Shown here: in pieces, positions 38,842 through 48,175 of the stretch
How the letters are laid out: each line of letters opens with the position of its first letter
How positions within the stretch are numbered: the stretch's first letter is position 1
Origin: Spirochaetaceae bacterium
GTDB taxonomy: Bacteria; Spirochaetota; Spirochaetia; DSM-27196; PWMO01
Direction of reading: 5' to 3'
NCBI GenBank assembly: GCA_007693945.1
Contig: RECP01000074.1
Span: 1-64,000 of the forward strand
DNA: 64,000 nt
Translations under genes and position numbers: made by a program
The notes under the pieces: generated by a model
The model's database searches: none
Told to the model about the DNA's origin: nothing
Seen by the model: only the letters and a program-made list of their open reading frames with translations

Positions 38842-40376
38842 TTCTCGACTTCGGCAGCCAGACAACGCAGCTGATAGGCCGCCGGATACGCGATCTCGGG
38901 GTACGCAGTACGATTATCGCCGGCGACCGCCGGTTGGATGACGCGACTCTCAGCGATGTCAAGGGAATCATTCTTTCCGGCAGTCCTGCGTCGGTAGCCG
39001 ACGATGACGCCCCTCGACCGGATCCGCGCATCTACCACTGCGGCGTCCCGATTCTGGGGATCTGCTACGGTCTGCAGCGGTTGGTTGCAGAGCTGGGGGG
39101 CAGGGTGGAGGTATCGGTGGCGCGCGAGTACGGCCGTAGTCGCCAGCGATATCGAACGGCGCACCCGCTGTTTCACGGAGTTCCGGATGGGTTTGTCTCG
39201 TGGATGAGTCACGGAGACAGCATTCGGCAACTCCCGGATGGGGCAACGCTGGTTACGGAATCAGAGCACGGTCTACCCGGCTGCGTGGCGTTTGCGCAGC
39301 ACTCCATGGTCGGCATCCAGTTTCATCCCGAGGTGACCCACTGCGAGTACGGTGACGCTATCCTGGAGAACTTCGCCATCCGAATCTGCGGCGCACGCCG
39401 CCAATGGACCGTCGAACACTACCTGCAGCAACAGGGCGCTCAGATCCGAAAGCAGGTCGGATCGGCGCCGGTGCTGCTGTTGATATCGGGGGGAGTGGAT
39501 TCTACCGTCACCGCCGCGTTGCTGCTGCAGACGCTTGATCCGCAGCAGGTACACCTGATGTATGTCGATACCGGGCTCATGCGCGATGGGGAGAGCGAGG
39601 AGGTAGCCCGCGGCTTGCGTGCGCTTGGGGCCCGCCATCTCTATCTGATTGACGCCGAGCAGCGCTTTCTGTCGCGTCTGGCCGGCGTCGATGATCCGGA
39701 ACAAAAGCGCGAGCGTATCGGCGACACGTTTATCGAGGTGCAGCAGGAAGAAGTCAAGCGCCACATTGACGGAGACTATTTCCTGGCACAGGGTACGTTG
39801 TACACGGATCTGATTGAATCCGGACGCGGGGTCGGGGCCAAGGCCAAGGTCATCAAGTCACACCATAACGTGCGTTCGCCGCTGGTGGAGGCCCGGCGCG
39901 CCGCTGGACGAATTGTTGAACCGTTGGCGGGGCTCTACAAGGACGAAGTGCGTCGCCTGGGAACACTGCTCGGCGTGGCGCCGGAAATCGTCGATCGTCA
40001 TCCGTTTCCGGGACCCGGTCTGGCCGTCAGAATCCTTGGGGAAGTGACAAAGGACAAGTGCGATATTCTGCGTGCGGTCGATGACATCTACATTTCTCAG
40101 CTGCGCGCGCGGGGACTGTATGCCGATATCTGGCAGGCCTTCAGTGTTCTGCTGCCGGTTCGCTCGACGGGGGTGACCGGCGATGCGCGCGGCTACGGGT
40201 ACGTGGCCGCATTGCGCGCGGTGGTTTCGCGCGATGGCATGACCGCTGATGTGTTCGCGTTTCCGCCACAGGATCTGCTCGAGATATCGGCGCTGATCAC
40301 CAACCGCGTTCCGCAAGTGGGCCGGGTGGTGTACGATGTATCGAGCAAACCTCCGGCAACTATCGAGTGGGAGTAG
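38826..40376 (+). CDS. guaA: GMP synthase (glutamine-hydrolysing)
   Basis: Aminates XMP to GMP. The 516 residues comprise a class I glutamine amidotransferase domain (catalytic Cys in ILGICYGLQ, His/Glu in FHPEVTH), the PP-loop SGGVDSTVTAALL of the ATP pyrophosphatase domain, and the C-terminal dimerisation domain ending TRPATIEWE-like (here KPPATIEWE). It begins inside the purA 3' end and its own 3' end overlaps the convergent phosphoesterase gene by 17 bases. Confidence 0.97.
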   Translation: MDTILILDFGSQTTQLIGRRIRDLGVRSTIIAGDRRLDDATLSDVKGIILSGSPASVADDDAPRPDPRIYHCGVPILGICYGLQRLVAELGGRVEVSVAREYGRSRQRYRTAHPLFHGVPDGFVSWMSHGDSIRQLPDGATLVTESEHGLPGCVAFAQHSMVGIQFHPEVTHCEYGDAILENFAIRICGARRQWTVEHYLQQQGAQIRKQVGSAPVLLLISGGVDSTVTAALLLQTLDPQQVHLMYVDTGLMRDGESEEVARGLRALGARHLYLIDAEQRFLSRLAGVDDPEQKRERIGDTFIEVQQEEVKRHIDGDYFLAQGTLYTDLIESGRGVGAKAKVIKSHHNVRSPLVEARRAAGRIVEPLAGLYKDEVRRLGTLLGVAPEIVDRHPFPGPGLAVRILGEVTKDKCDILRAVDDIYISQLRARGLYADIWQAFSVLLPVRSTGVTGDARGYGYVAALRAVVSRDGMTADVFAFPPQDLLEISALITNRVPQVGRVVYDVSSKPPATIEWE

Positions 40377-41697
40377 ACTCGGGTGCCGTGGGCCGCTGCA
40401 GCGCCGGCAACAAGGTGCAATCGGGTATCCGGACGGTGTCGAGGGCCCGCTTGCGCCAGGTCAGAATGCGTTGCAAAGCAGTCAACTCAGGCGGGACCTG
40501 CTTGGGTATGGCATGCCGTTGCATCACAACCTGGTTTCCCTCAGCGAAGACGCGGAAGTAGCCGATGCGGAACGATGGATAGTAGACATCGGGCACAAGG
40601 GTCCATTTGCTGCGTATTCGCGTCAGGCGCTTCAGCCATGTTCCCGTGTTGATCACCGCGCGCCCATCGATCAACGTCAGTGACGGATTGTGGGTATGCC
40701 CGTACACAAACGCAATCACGTCCGGATGCCGATCAAACACCTCGCGGGCTGCGGCCAGGTAGCGCGCATCCTTCTGCTGCCGCTTGCGGCTGGTAAACCG
40801 CAGCTCGTAGCGTTCCAGCGTACGGCGAAAATCCCGCACCAGGATCCATGCCGGAATTGCCGCCAGTATTACTACCAGCAAAACACCGAGATTCAGCGCC
40901 ACAAAGTAGCGAATCGGCTGTCCCACCAGTGGGGTGCGGTACAGCCATTCATCGCGGAAAACGGTTGTCGGAACCAGCGAGAGCGTTTCCAGCAGGGTTC
41001 CCAGGAAGATGAACAGGCTGATCCCGGTGAACAGCAGGAACGGCAGCGCGATATAGCGCAGCAGCGGGTGCATTTCTCGATAGAAGTAGTTTGACAGCAG
41101 CCAGTTGGGGACGTTCTCACTGGGATTGACCGCTTCCATATCAACCAGCCAGTCGCGCCTGCCCAGCGTTGAGCGTTCCGCGGCGGCGCGCACCAGTTTA
41201 CGCGTGATGAAGTAGCCGACCGGTTGGGCGTGCGGATCCTGCCACGGTTGAAAGCAGTTGAAGCTGTCGTGCTGGTTGCCATGTTCAATCCAGATTGTGC
41301 GGTCGCCGCAGCGGCGGGTGATTGCGTAGTTCTGGTCCAGGCACATGTTGTACTCGGCCAGCTTGTCGCGGAACTCGGGGTAACAGGCGAGGTCATGGTC
41401 ATGATTACCCGCCGTTACCGTGATGCGCAGCTGCGTGCCGGTTCTGCGGAACTGCTCAAAGATCCGCGGATGTTCGAAGGCTATGCGGTCTATCATGGCT
41501 GCGCCGCTGACACCGGTCAGCTCCCACAGACCGAAGGTATCACCCACCAGCAGCAGTTCGACGGGGTGATCACTCTCGCGGGCGTAGGATTCCAGGCGTT
41601 GCAGGAATTCCATCAGCTCTTCGGTGAAGTCGCACGCTCCGAGCCCGGCGTCGCCGCCGAGGTGCAGATCACTGACGAAGTAGTACTCGGTTTCCAT
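40360..41697 (-). CDS. membrane-associated metallophosphoesterase
   Basis: Calcineurin-like phosphoesterase of 445 residues. Metal-binding motifs are D10 and H12 (SDLHLGG), LLVGDTFGLWE, GNHDHD, HGNQHD and GHTHNPS. Two membrane helices (about 226-250 and 278-302) are inserted between the HGNQHD and GHTHNPS parts, so the catalytic domain is discontinuous across a hairpin. Substrate unknown; UDP-diacylglucosamine hydrolases (LpxH-like) have similar motifs but no such helices. The start at 41697 follows GGGAG; a longer in-frame reading begins 12 codons earlier. Confidence 0.8.
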   Translation of the reverse strand: METEYYFVSDLHLGGDAGLGACDFTEELMEFLQRLESYARESDHPVELLLVGDTFGLWELTGVSGAAMIDRIAFEHPRIFEQFRRTGTQLRITVTAGNHDHDLACYPEFRDKLAEYNMCLDQNYAITRRCGDRTIWIEHGNQHDSFNCFQPWQDPHAQPVGYFITRKLVRAAAERSTLGRRDWLVDMEAVNPSENVPNWLLSNYFYREMHPLLRYIALPFLLFTGISLFIFLGTLLETLSLVPTTVFRDEWLYRTPLVGQPIRYFVALNLGVLLVVILAAIPAWILVRDFRRTLERYELRFTSRKRQQKDARYLAAAREVFDRHPDVIAFVYGHTHNPSLTLIDGRAVINTGTWLKRLTRIRSKWTLVPDVYYPSFRIGYFRVFAEGNQVVMQRHAIPKQVPPELTALQRILTWRKRALDTVRIPDCTLLPALQRPTAPESTPTR

Positions 41698-41794
41698 GGC
41701 TCCCAGTCTAGTCAAAGCGCAGCGGTGTGACAATCGCCTGCCTGGTCGGCGTTGTCGGATCCCGAGCGACCGCGATGCTCATGGTAATATCGAC

Positions 41795-41823
41795 TTGTTT
41801 CGGGGCGCCGGCTGTAGTATTTT
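41795..41823 (+). promoter_or_regulatory. candidate promoter of the sulfatase-transporter operon
   Basis: TTGTTT, 17 bases, TATTTT. The -10 box ends 9 bp before the ATG at 41833 and no ribosome site is visible, so the message may be leaderless. It lies in the 135-bp divergent gap with the phosphoesterase gene, in which nothing else was recognised. Confidence 0.35.
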
Positions 41824-41832
41824 TGCTCAGAC

Positions 41833-43560
41833 ATGCAAGCCAGGTTTTTCAATCACCGCCGAGCCGCGGCCGTGCGCACGGTTGCGGTATATTCCCTGAT
41901 CGTACTGATCGTCAACTTCGCGTTCTCATCGTATCGCTGGATTCCGGCCGGTACGTTTGCTGTTGCGTTTCTTCCGCTGGCCGAAAGCGTGGCGTTGGTA
42001 TGGCTGATCGCGTTGTCGGCAACCTTCCGCGGAACCCGGCGCCGGGTGGCACTGGCACTCAGCGCGGCGGTATTCAGCGTGCTTGCGGTCTTCTCGGCAG
42101 CCGAGGCGTTATTCCAGTTTATCTTCGCGCGATCGTTTGTTCCTCGCGCCGACATTCCGATGGTGCGCGGCGGGCTGCTGCTGCTGTTCGGCGAAATCGG
42201 CACGCTGGCCGATGTCCTGACACCGCTGACTATTGTACTGATTGTGGCGGTCTTCTGGGCGGCCGGGATGCTGATCGCCACTGCGGGCGCGTTCCTGCTG
42301 GGGCGTTACACGCGCTCACTGCCTCGCGGGACAATTGCGGGTGCGGTAGTGATTCCACTTCTGATTGCCGTTACATCACCACACTTACTGTCGGCTACCA
42401 TGGTGCGTTCGCTGACCGATGACGGACGCATGGAGTTTGCCGACGTCATGGAGGGAGCGCGCGAGTCGGGCATAGCCGACGAGGCGCATCAAGACCGCCA
42501 AGACCCCGCAGCCGCCCGCAACCGCTACGCGTTCCCGGGACTGCTGGACCGCGATATTTACGTCTTTGTCATCGAAGCATACGGTTACGCGGCGTTCAGT
42601 CGGGACGATCTGTTCCGCCAGCTGCGGCCGGATTTCGATCGGTTCAACCGCGTGCTGGAGCGCCACGGCTACGGATTGATGAGCAATTACCTCCTGGCAC
42701 CGGTGGCCGGGGGCTTTTCGTGGCTGGCCGAGGCAACTTTCCTCAGCGGTCAATGGATCAACTCTCAGCCGCGATTCGAGCAGCTCTATGGCAACGAGGT
42801 TCCAACACTGACCGGGATGCTGCACGAGGGAGGCTACTATACGTTCACCGTCCGCCCGGGAACGGTCCACGGCTCATGGCCGGAGGGATGGGATCTCTAC
42901 CGCTTCGAAGATGCTTTAGTGGCGTATGAAGGCGATTTCGGTTATCGCGGACCGGGCTTCTCGTACGTACCGATCACCGACCAGTTCGCCATCTGGAAGG
43001 CCCACAAGCACCTCGAGCGGGTCCGCGGGCCGGGCGGTCCGGCGTACGGCCGTCCCGTGCTGGCTTACTACCAGCTTGTGAGCAGCCACACGCCGTTCAA
43101 CCGGATTCCTCCGTATATCGAAGACTGGACCGCACTCGGCGATGGATCGATCTATTACGAACGCTCTGATGAGATCCTTACCTTCGACAATACCTGGGGC
43201 GGCGGCAGTGAGCTCGATGAAGGGTTTGTGGCTTCGATTTCATACGTCCTGACTGTGATTACCGACTATATCGACCGATTTGTGGATCACGAACGCAGTC
43301 CGATCTTCATTATTTTCGGCGATCATCAGCCCCAGCGGCCGATCCGCGAACAGAATGCACACCTCTCGGTGCCAATCCACGTTGCATCGCGTGATCAGGA
43401 GGTGCTCGACCGCTTTTCACGTCTCGGTTACCACAGTGGTATTCGCGGCGAGCAGCCGCCGCCGCATCCGCAGATGAGTGAATTCTTCGCCGGCTTTGCC
43501 CGACTGGCGCAGTCGCACCGCATGACCGGCGACGACCACATAGAGGACGCATCACAGTGA
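41833..43560 (+). CDS. membrane sulfatase-like (alkaline phosphatase superfamily) protein
   Basis: A 575-residue protein with about five N-terminal membrane helices (to about residue 185) and a C-terminal extracytoplasmic domain of the LTA-synthase/sulfatase type. Visible are IYVFVIEAYGYAAF near 235, GGFSWLAEATFLSG with a candidate nucleophile Ser, and IIFGDHQPQRP near 490. The family transfers or hydrolyses phospho- or sulfo-esters such as phosphoglycerol; the substrate is unknown. Its stop overlaps the amino-acid permease start by four bases, an unusual partner. Confidence 0.8.
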   Translation: MQARFFNHRRAAAVRTVAVYSLIVLIVNFAFSSYRWIPAGTFAVAFLPLAESVALVWLIALSATFRGTRRRVALALSAAVFSVLAVFSAAEALFQFIFARSFVPRADIPMVRGGLLLLFGEIGTLADVLTPLTIVLIVAVFWAAGMLIATAGAFLLGRYTRSLPRGTIAGAVVIPLLIAVTSPHLLSATMVRSLTDDGRMEFADVMEGARESGIADEAHQDRQDPAAARNRYAFPGLLDRDIYVFVIEAYGYAAFSRDDLFRQLRPDFDRFNRVLERHGYGLMSNYLLAPVAGGFSWLAEATFLSGQWINSQPRFEQLYGNEVPTLTGMLHEGGYYTFTVRPGTVHGSWPEGWDLYRFEDALVAYEGDFGYRGPGFSYVPITDQFAIWKAHKHLERVRGPGGPAYGRPVLAYYQLVSSHTPFNRIPPYIEDWTALGDGSIYYERSDEILTFDNTWGGGSELDEGFVASISYVLTVITDYIDRFVDHERSPIFIIFGDHQPQRPIREQNAHLSVPIHVASRDQEVLDRFSRLGYHSGIRGEQPPPHPQMSEFFAGFARLAQSHRMTGDDHIEDASQ

Positions 43561-44384
43561 GCCGTAACAGTGCAGCCGCGCTCCGGGAGATCGGCCGTAA
43601 CCCGCTGCTGCGGGTATTGGTAGACGTTGCCGGTTTTCTGATTCTGGTGGCAGCCCTCGGCGCGCTGCTGGCGCACAACACGGCGGCCCTCGGCTACCGC
43701 TGGCAATGGCATCGTGTGCCGCGGTATATCCTGACGGTGCGCGACGGGCAGCTGCACGCCGGTCCGCTGCTGCTCGGCCTCGGTGTCACTGTTCGCATTG
43801 TTGCGGTATCGCTGGGAGTATCGATTGCGGTGGCTCTGGCGACGGCGCTTCTGCGTCTGTCCCAGTCGACGGTCGGGCAGGCGCTGGCACGAGTCTACCT
43901 GGAAGCCATCCGCAACACACCGCTGCTGGTACAGCTGTTCTTCACCTATTTTGTGGTGGCACCGATTGTGGGGCTGGACGGATGGACGTCGGCAGTGATC
44001 GCGCTGAGTCTGTTTGAAGGAGCCTACGCGTCGGAGATTATTCGAGGAGGTATTGTTAGTCTGCCCGCCGGACAGTGGGAGGCCGCGTACAGCCTGGGTC
44101 TCGGGCGGCGCGATGCCCTGCGGTTCATCATTCTGCCGCAGGCGCTACGCCGGATTCTGCCTCCGCTGGTCGGTCAGGGTGTATCACTCATCAAGGATTC
44201 CGCGCTTGTCAGTACGATTGCGATTTACGATCTTACCATGCGAGGACAGGTGATTGTCGCGCAGAGCTTCCTTGCGTTCGAAATCTGGTTCTCGGTCGCC
44301 GTAATCTACCTGGTGATCACGATCACGCTCTCGGCTCTGGTGGCGGTGATGCGCCGGAGATTGGTGGGGAGCTATGAGCATTAG
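43557..44384 (+). CDS. polar amino-acid ABC transporter permease
   Basis: A 275-residue integral membrane permease of the HisM/GltJ class. The membrane domain begins at [26 protein letters not shown], and the EAA loop is [50 protein letters not shown]. Start is GTG at 43557, overlapping the sulfatase-like stop (GTGA). It overlaps the ATPase gene by 11 bases. A second, distinct permease at 46020 suggests a heterodimeric channel. Confidence 0.93.
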   Translation: MSRNSAAALREIGRNPLLRVLVDVAGFLILVAALGALLAHNTAALGYRWQWHRVPRYILTVRDGQLHAGPLLLGLGVTVRIVAVSLGVSIAVALATALLRLSQSTVGQALARVYLEAIRNTPLLVQLFFTYFVVAPIVGLDGWTSAVIALSLFEGAYASEIIRGGIVSLPAGQWEAAYSLGLGRRDALRFIILPQALRRILPPLVGQGVSLIKDSALVSTIAIYDLTMRGQVIVAQSFLAFEIWFSVAVIYLVITITLSALVAVMRRRLVGSYEH

Positions 44385-45126
44385 CAGCCACCATGACGCC
44401 ATTATCACCGTATCCGGGATATCAAAGACGTTTCCCAACGGCGTCAGGGCGCTTGACGACGTGTCGGTCAGCATTGCGCGTCAAGAGGTGCTGGTTGTCA
44501 TCGGTCCCTCGGGATCGGGGAAGTCAACCTTCTTGCGCTGTCTCAACGGTCTCGAGACCGTGGATCGCGGAACGATCGTTGTCGACGGGATCCCGCTCGA
44601 TCACGATCGCAGCAACCGCCTCGAGATTCGCAAGGAAGTCGGTATGGTGTTTCAGCAGTTCAACCTGTTCCCCCACATGACGGTGGGCGAGAACATCGAT
44701 CTGGCGCAGAGGCGCGTGCGGGGAACTTCAGCCGCGGATGCCAGAACCGTGTCGCTGGAACTGTTGGCAAAGGTCGGGCTCGAAGAGCGTGTAGACAGTT
44801 ATCCCGCACGCCTGTCGGGCGGGCAGCAGCAGAGAGTGGCGATAGCGCGCGCTCTGGCATTGCGTCCCAAAGTGATGCTGTTTGACGAGGCAACCAGTGC
44901 GCTCGATCCCGAGATGATTGGGGAAGTGCTGGATGTCATGCGCGCCCTGGCGGCCGAAGGCATGACAATGGTGGTGGTTACGCATGAGATGGGATTTGCG
45001 CGGGAAGTGGGCGACAGGGCCGTGTTCATCGATGAGGGACGCTTTGTCGAGCTGGCGTCGGCGCAGCGGCTGTTTGACGCTCCCAGGGAAGACAGGACGC
45101 GCGCGTTCCTGAGCAAAGTGCTCTGA
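44374..45126 (+). CDS. polar amino-acid ABC transporter ATPase
   Basis: GlnQ-type ATPase subunit of 250 residues. Walker [10 protein letters not shown] (about 45-53), Q-loop [13 protein letters not shown], signature [15 protein letters not shown], Walker [15 protein letters not shown] and the switch His in [13 protein letters not shown] are all present. Together with two permeases and a binding lipoprotein it makes a complete importer. Confidence 0.96.
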   Translation: MSISSHHDAIITVSGISKTFPNGVRALDDVSVSIARQEVLVVIGPSGSGKSTFLRCLNGLETVDRGTIVVDGIPLDHDRSNRLEIRKEVGMVFQQFNLFPHMTVGENIDLAQRRVRGTSAADARTVSLELLAKVGLEERVDSYPARLSGGQQQRVAIARALALRPKVMLFDEATSALDPEMIGEVLDVMRALAAEGMTMVVVTHEMGFAREVGDRAVFIDEGRFVELASAQRLFDAPREDRTRAFLSKVL

Positions 45127-45187
45127 ACGGCGCAGGCGAATTGAGTAATGTGTACCGAACGGTGCGTAATGAACGGAGGATTGAGTG

Positions 45188-46045
45188 ATGAATGACAGAA
45201 AGCTGCGAGAGACCGTCGTGCGGTTTGCAACCGGACTGGCGACGGTGGTGATTCTGCTTGCGATCAGCGGATGTGTTCAGTCCAACAACGTCGAACCGGC
45301 CGCCGCCGCCGGCGGCCGGAGTCTGCTGGAGACGATTACCGAGCGCGGTGTGCTTCGGGTTGGCATGTCTACGTTTGTACCCTGGGCTATGCGTGACGCG
45401 GACGATGAGCTGATCGGTTTCGAGATCGACGTGGCTACGCGACTCGCGCACGACATGGGGGTGGAGATCGAGTTCGTGCCGACACAGTGGTCGGGGATTA
45501 TCCCCGCTTTGCTGACCGGCCGCTTCGATATGATAATCGGCGGTATGGGAATCCGGCCCGAGCGTAACCTGTCGGTCAACTTCTCGGTGCCCTACGACTA
45601 CAGCGGGATGGGGATTGTAGCGCATCGGCGGCTTGCGGAAGGTTATTCCAGTCTCGAGGACTTCAACCGGCCCGACGTAGTAGTAACGGCACGTATCGGG
45701 ACTACCGCGGCGGCTGCGGCCGAGCGCTTCATGCCCGATGCCGAAAAGCGCTTCTTTGACGACGAGTCGCGTGCCGTGCAGGAGTTGCTCAACGGTCGCG
45801 CTCACGCCCTGGTTGCGTCTGCTCCGTTGCCGGCATTCCAGACGATCGAGAATCCCGATACGCTGTTCCTGCCGGTGGACGGCACCTTCACGCGCGAACC
45901 GATAGGATTTGCCCTGCCCAAGGGAGATGTGGACATACTCAACTTCGTCAACAGCTGGATAACCGTAGTGGAGGCCGAGGGTTGGTTGGCCGACCGCAAG
46001 CATTACTGGTTCGAGACCCGTGATTGGGCCGTACGCCTCGAGTAG
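45188..46045 (+). CDS. amino-acid ABC transporter substrate-binding lipoprotein
   Basis: Extracytoplasmic solute-binding protein of family 3, 285 residues. The lipobox AISGC gives a lipidated cysteine near residue 28. Family motifs follow: LRVGMSTFVPWAMRDADDELIGFEIDVATRLAHDMG, QWSGIIPALLTGRFDMIIGGMGIRPERN and a two-lobe alternation. The ATG at 45188 is 7 bases after GGAGGA. The ligand cannot be read from sequence. The 3' end overlaps the second permease by 26 bases. Confidence 0.93.
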   Translation: MNDRKLRETVVRFATGLATVVILLAISGCVQSNNVEPAAAAGGRSLLETITERGVLRVGMSTFVPWAMRDADDELIGFEIDVATRLAHDMGVEIEFVPTQWSGIIPALLTGRFDMIIGGMGIRPERNLSVNFSVPYDYSGMGIVAHRRLAEGYSSLEDFNRPDVVVTARIGTTAAAAAERFMPDAEKRFFDDESRAVQELLNGRAHALVASAPLPAFQTIENPDTLFLPVDGTFTREPIGFALPKGDVDILNFVNSWITVVEAEGWLADRKHYWFETRDWAVRLE

Positions 46046-46916
46046 GCGCCGGCGCTTCACGCGGCTGGATATCGCGCTGCTGACGCTGCTGGCGTTGGCG
46101 GTAGCGTGGTTCATCCTGCGTCTGTACTCCGGTGAGGCGTACCGCTGGAACTGGCGCGTGATCGGCCGCTATATGGTGCGCTACGATGCCGCAGCCGGCC
46201 GCTGGCGTGCCAACGTCCTGCTGAACGGCTTGCTGACGACCATTCGGCTTTCGCTGTGGTCAGGAATTCTGGCCACGCTGATCGGGTTGGTTATGGGCGT
46301 GGTTGCCACCCGCAAGCGGTTGATCGCGCGTCTGATTACCCGCAGTTACGTGGAGTTCGCACGAAACACTCCGCCGCTGGTGCTGGTGTTCTTGTTCTAC
46401 TACTTTCTCGGTGATCAGATTATCGCCGTATTGGGGCTCGAACAGGCGATAATGTCTCTCGGGCCTGTGCAGCGGCAGATCCTGACCGTTATTGGCGCCC
46501 CTCCGCGTCAGTTTCCGGCGTTTCTGTCGGCGGTCGTGACACTGGCACTCTTCGAGGGCGCGTATCTTACCGAGATTGTGCGCGCCGGAATCGAGTCAGT
46601 CTCCCGTGGTCAGTGGGAGGCTGCTTACGCGCTCGGGTTGTCTCCGCTTGACCGCTACCGCTTCGTCATCCTGCCGCAGGCGTGGCGCGTGGTGCTACCT
46701 GCTACCGTGGGTCAATTCATCTCGATCATCAAGGACTCGGCAATTGTTGCCGTGATTTCGATCCCGGAGCTGACTTTCCAGGGACTCGAGGTGATGGCTG
46801 CGACCTACCGCACGTTCGAGATATGGATCACAATCGCACTGCTCTATTTTGTACTCAGTTCATCCTGCTCGTGGATTGCACATGCGCTCGAACGCAGGAT
46901 GGCCATCAATCGCTGA
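46020..46916 (+). CDS. polar amino-acid ABC transporter permease (second)
   Basis: A 298-residue permease distinct from the one at 43557. It has an N-terminal extension with one helix (LDIALLTLLALAVAWFILRLY), a membrane domain (LLTTIRLSLWSGILATLIGLVMG) and the EAA loop EGAYLTEIVRAGIESVSRGQWEAAYALGLSPLDRYRFVILPQAWRVVLP. Start is GTG at 46020, inside the binding-protein gene; a later start cannot be excluded. Confidence 0.92.
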   Translation: MIGPYASSRRRRFTRLDIALLTLLALAVAWFILRLYSGEAYRWNWRVIGRYMVRYDAAAGRWRANVLLNGLLTTIRLSLWSGILATLIGLVMGVVATRKRLIARLITRSYVEFARNTPPLVLVFLFYYFLGDQIIAVLGLEQAIMSLGPVQRQILTVIGAPPRQFPAFLSAVVTLALFEGAYLTEIVRAGIESVSRGQWEAAYALGLSPLDRYRFVILPQAWRVVLPATVGQFISIIKDSAIVAVISIPELTFQGLEVMAATYRTFEIWITIALLYFVLSSSCSWIAHALERRMAINR

Positions 46917-46951
46917 TTGCATGATTGACACACCCGGTATAGGATACGGGT

Positions 46952-48151
46952 ATGAAAGTACTGGTTGCCGACGCTTTTGCGGATCAAGCCGTCGATGAGC
47001 TCAGGAGTCTGGGTCTTGAGGTCGACTACCAGCCTGGGCTTGGTGCGGGCGACTTGCCCGCGGCGCTGGGCACGGCGTCCGTGCTGATAGTGCGCTCGAC
47101 CAGAGTCAGCGCTGAGGCTATCGATGCGGCATCCGAGCTCAGTTTGATTGTTCGTGCCGGAGCAGGTGTGAACACAATCGACATCGTAGCCGCCAACCGG
47201 CGCGGCATATTTGTCGCCAACTGCCCGGGCAGGAACTCCGTGGCCGTCGCGGAGCTCACGCTGGGGCTGATGCTGGCTCTGGATCGCCGGATTGCGGACA
47301 ACGTGCTTGATTTTCGTAGCGGCGCATGGAACAAGGCGCGCTACTCCAAAGCAAAAGGTATTGCCGGCTTGACGTTTGGAATCGTCGGTTTTGGTCAGAT
47401 CGGTAAAGAAGTCGCCACAAGAGCAACAGCGTTCGACATGCGCGTGCTGGCCTGGTCACGTTCGCTGACGCTGGAGGTCGCGGAAGGTTACGGAGTGGGC
47501 TACTGCAGCACGATCGAAGAGCTTATCGGCGCCAGTGACGTTGTCTCGCTGCACGCTGCGCTGACTGACGAGACGCGCGGTCTGATCAGCGCCGAGCGGA
47601 TCGCATTGATGAAACCGGGATCGGTGCTGCTGAACACCTCGCGGGCGGAACTGGTTGACGAGCAGGCGCTTGTGGCTGCGCTGGAGTCGGGTGCCATTCG
47701 AGCCGGACTGGACGTGATACAGAACGAGCCGGAGGGTAAGAGCGGAACCGTAGAGAGTGCACTGCGAAGTCTTTCCGGAGTCATCGTAACGCATCACATC
47801 GGCGCATCCACCGATCAGGCGCAGAATGCCGTAGCCGAAGAAGCCGTGCGCATCGTGCGCAATTACAGCCAGACCGGCCACGTTCCCAACTGGGTCAATC
47901 GCAGCAGCGATACCGCGGCAAACTGGCAGCTGGCGGTGCGGCACTACGATAAACCGGGGGTTCTAGCCAACGTGCTGACGGAGCTGAAACGACAGAATAT
48001 CAACGCTGAAGAACTGGAGAACGTCATCTTTGAAGGGAATCAGACGGCATGCTGCACAATCAAGCTTGATGACCGGCCGAGCGACGCCACTTTGGCTCGT
48101 ATCAGGTCCCGCGGTGAAGAAGTGATCAGTGTAACGCTGTTTTCCGGATAG
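46952..48151 (+). CDS. serA: D-3-phosphoglycerate dehydrogenase-like enzyme with ACT domain
   Basis: NAD-dependent D-2-hydroxyacid dehydrogenase of 399 residues. The Rossmann loop is GIVGFGQIGKEVA. Catalytic residues lie in NTSRAELVD (Arg), QNEPE (Glu) and HHIGASTDQAQ (His). The C-terminal about 80 residues (LAVRHYDKPGVLANVLTELKRQNINAEELENVIFEG) form an ACT domain, as in serine-feedback-regulated SerA. Serine synthesis is the likely role, but conversion of other 2-oxoacids in this amino-acid fermentation region is possible. AGGA lies seven bases before the ATG. Confidence 0.85.
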   Translation: MKVLVADAFADQAVDELRSLGLEVDYQPGLGAGDLPAALGTASVLIVRSTRVSAEAIDAASELSLIVRAGAGVNTIDIVAANRRGIFVANCPGRNSVAVAELTLGLMLALDRRIADNVLDFRSGAWNKARYSKAKGIAGLTFGIVGFGQIGKEVATRATAFDMRVLAWSRSLTLEVAEGYGVGYCSTIEELIGASDVVSLHAALTDETRGLISAERIALMKPGSVLLNTSRAELVDEQALVAALESGAIRAGLDVIQNEPEGKSGTVESALRSLSGVIVTHHIGASTDQAQNAVAEEAVRIVRNYSQTGHVPNWVNRSSDTAANWQLAVRHYDKPGVLANVLTELKRQNINAEELENVIFEGNQTACCTIKLDDRPSDATLARIRSRGEEVISVTLFSG

Positions 48152-48175
48152 CGCTGGAATCGCCGGAGCGAAGCA

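Noticed and set aside
46925-46951. Perfect TTGACA before the SerA-like gene as a promoter
   Set aside because: At 17-base spacing the -10 box would fall on the start codon (GGTATG), and the alternative TAGGAT box is too close to that -35.
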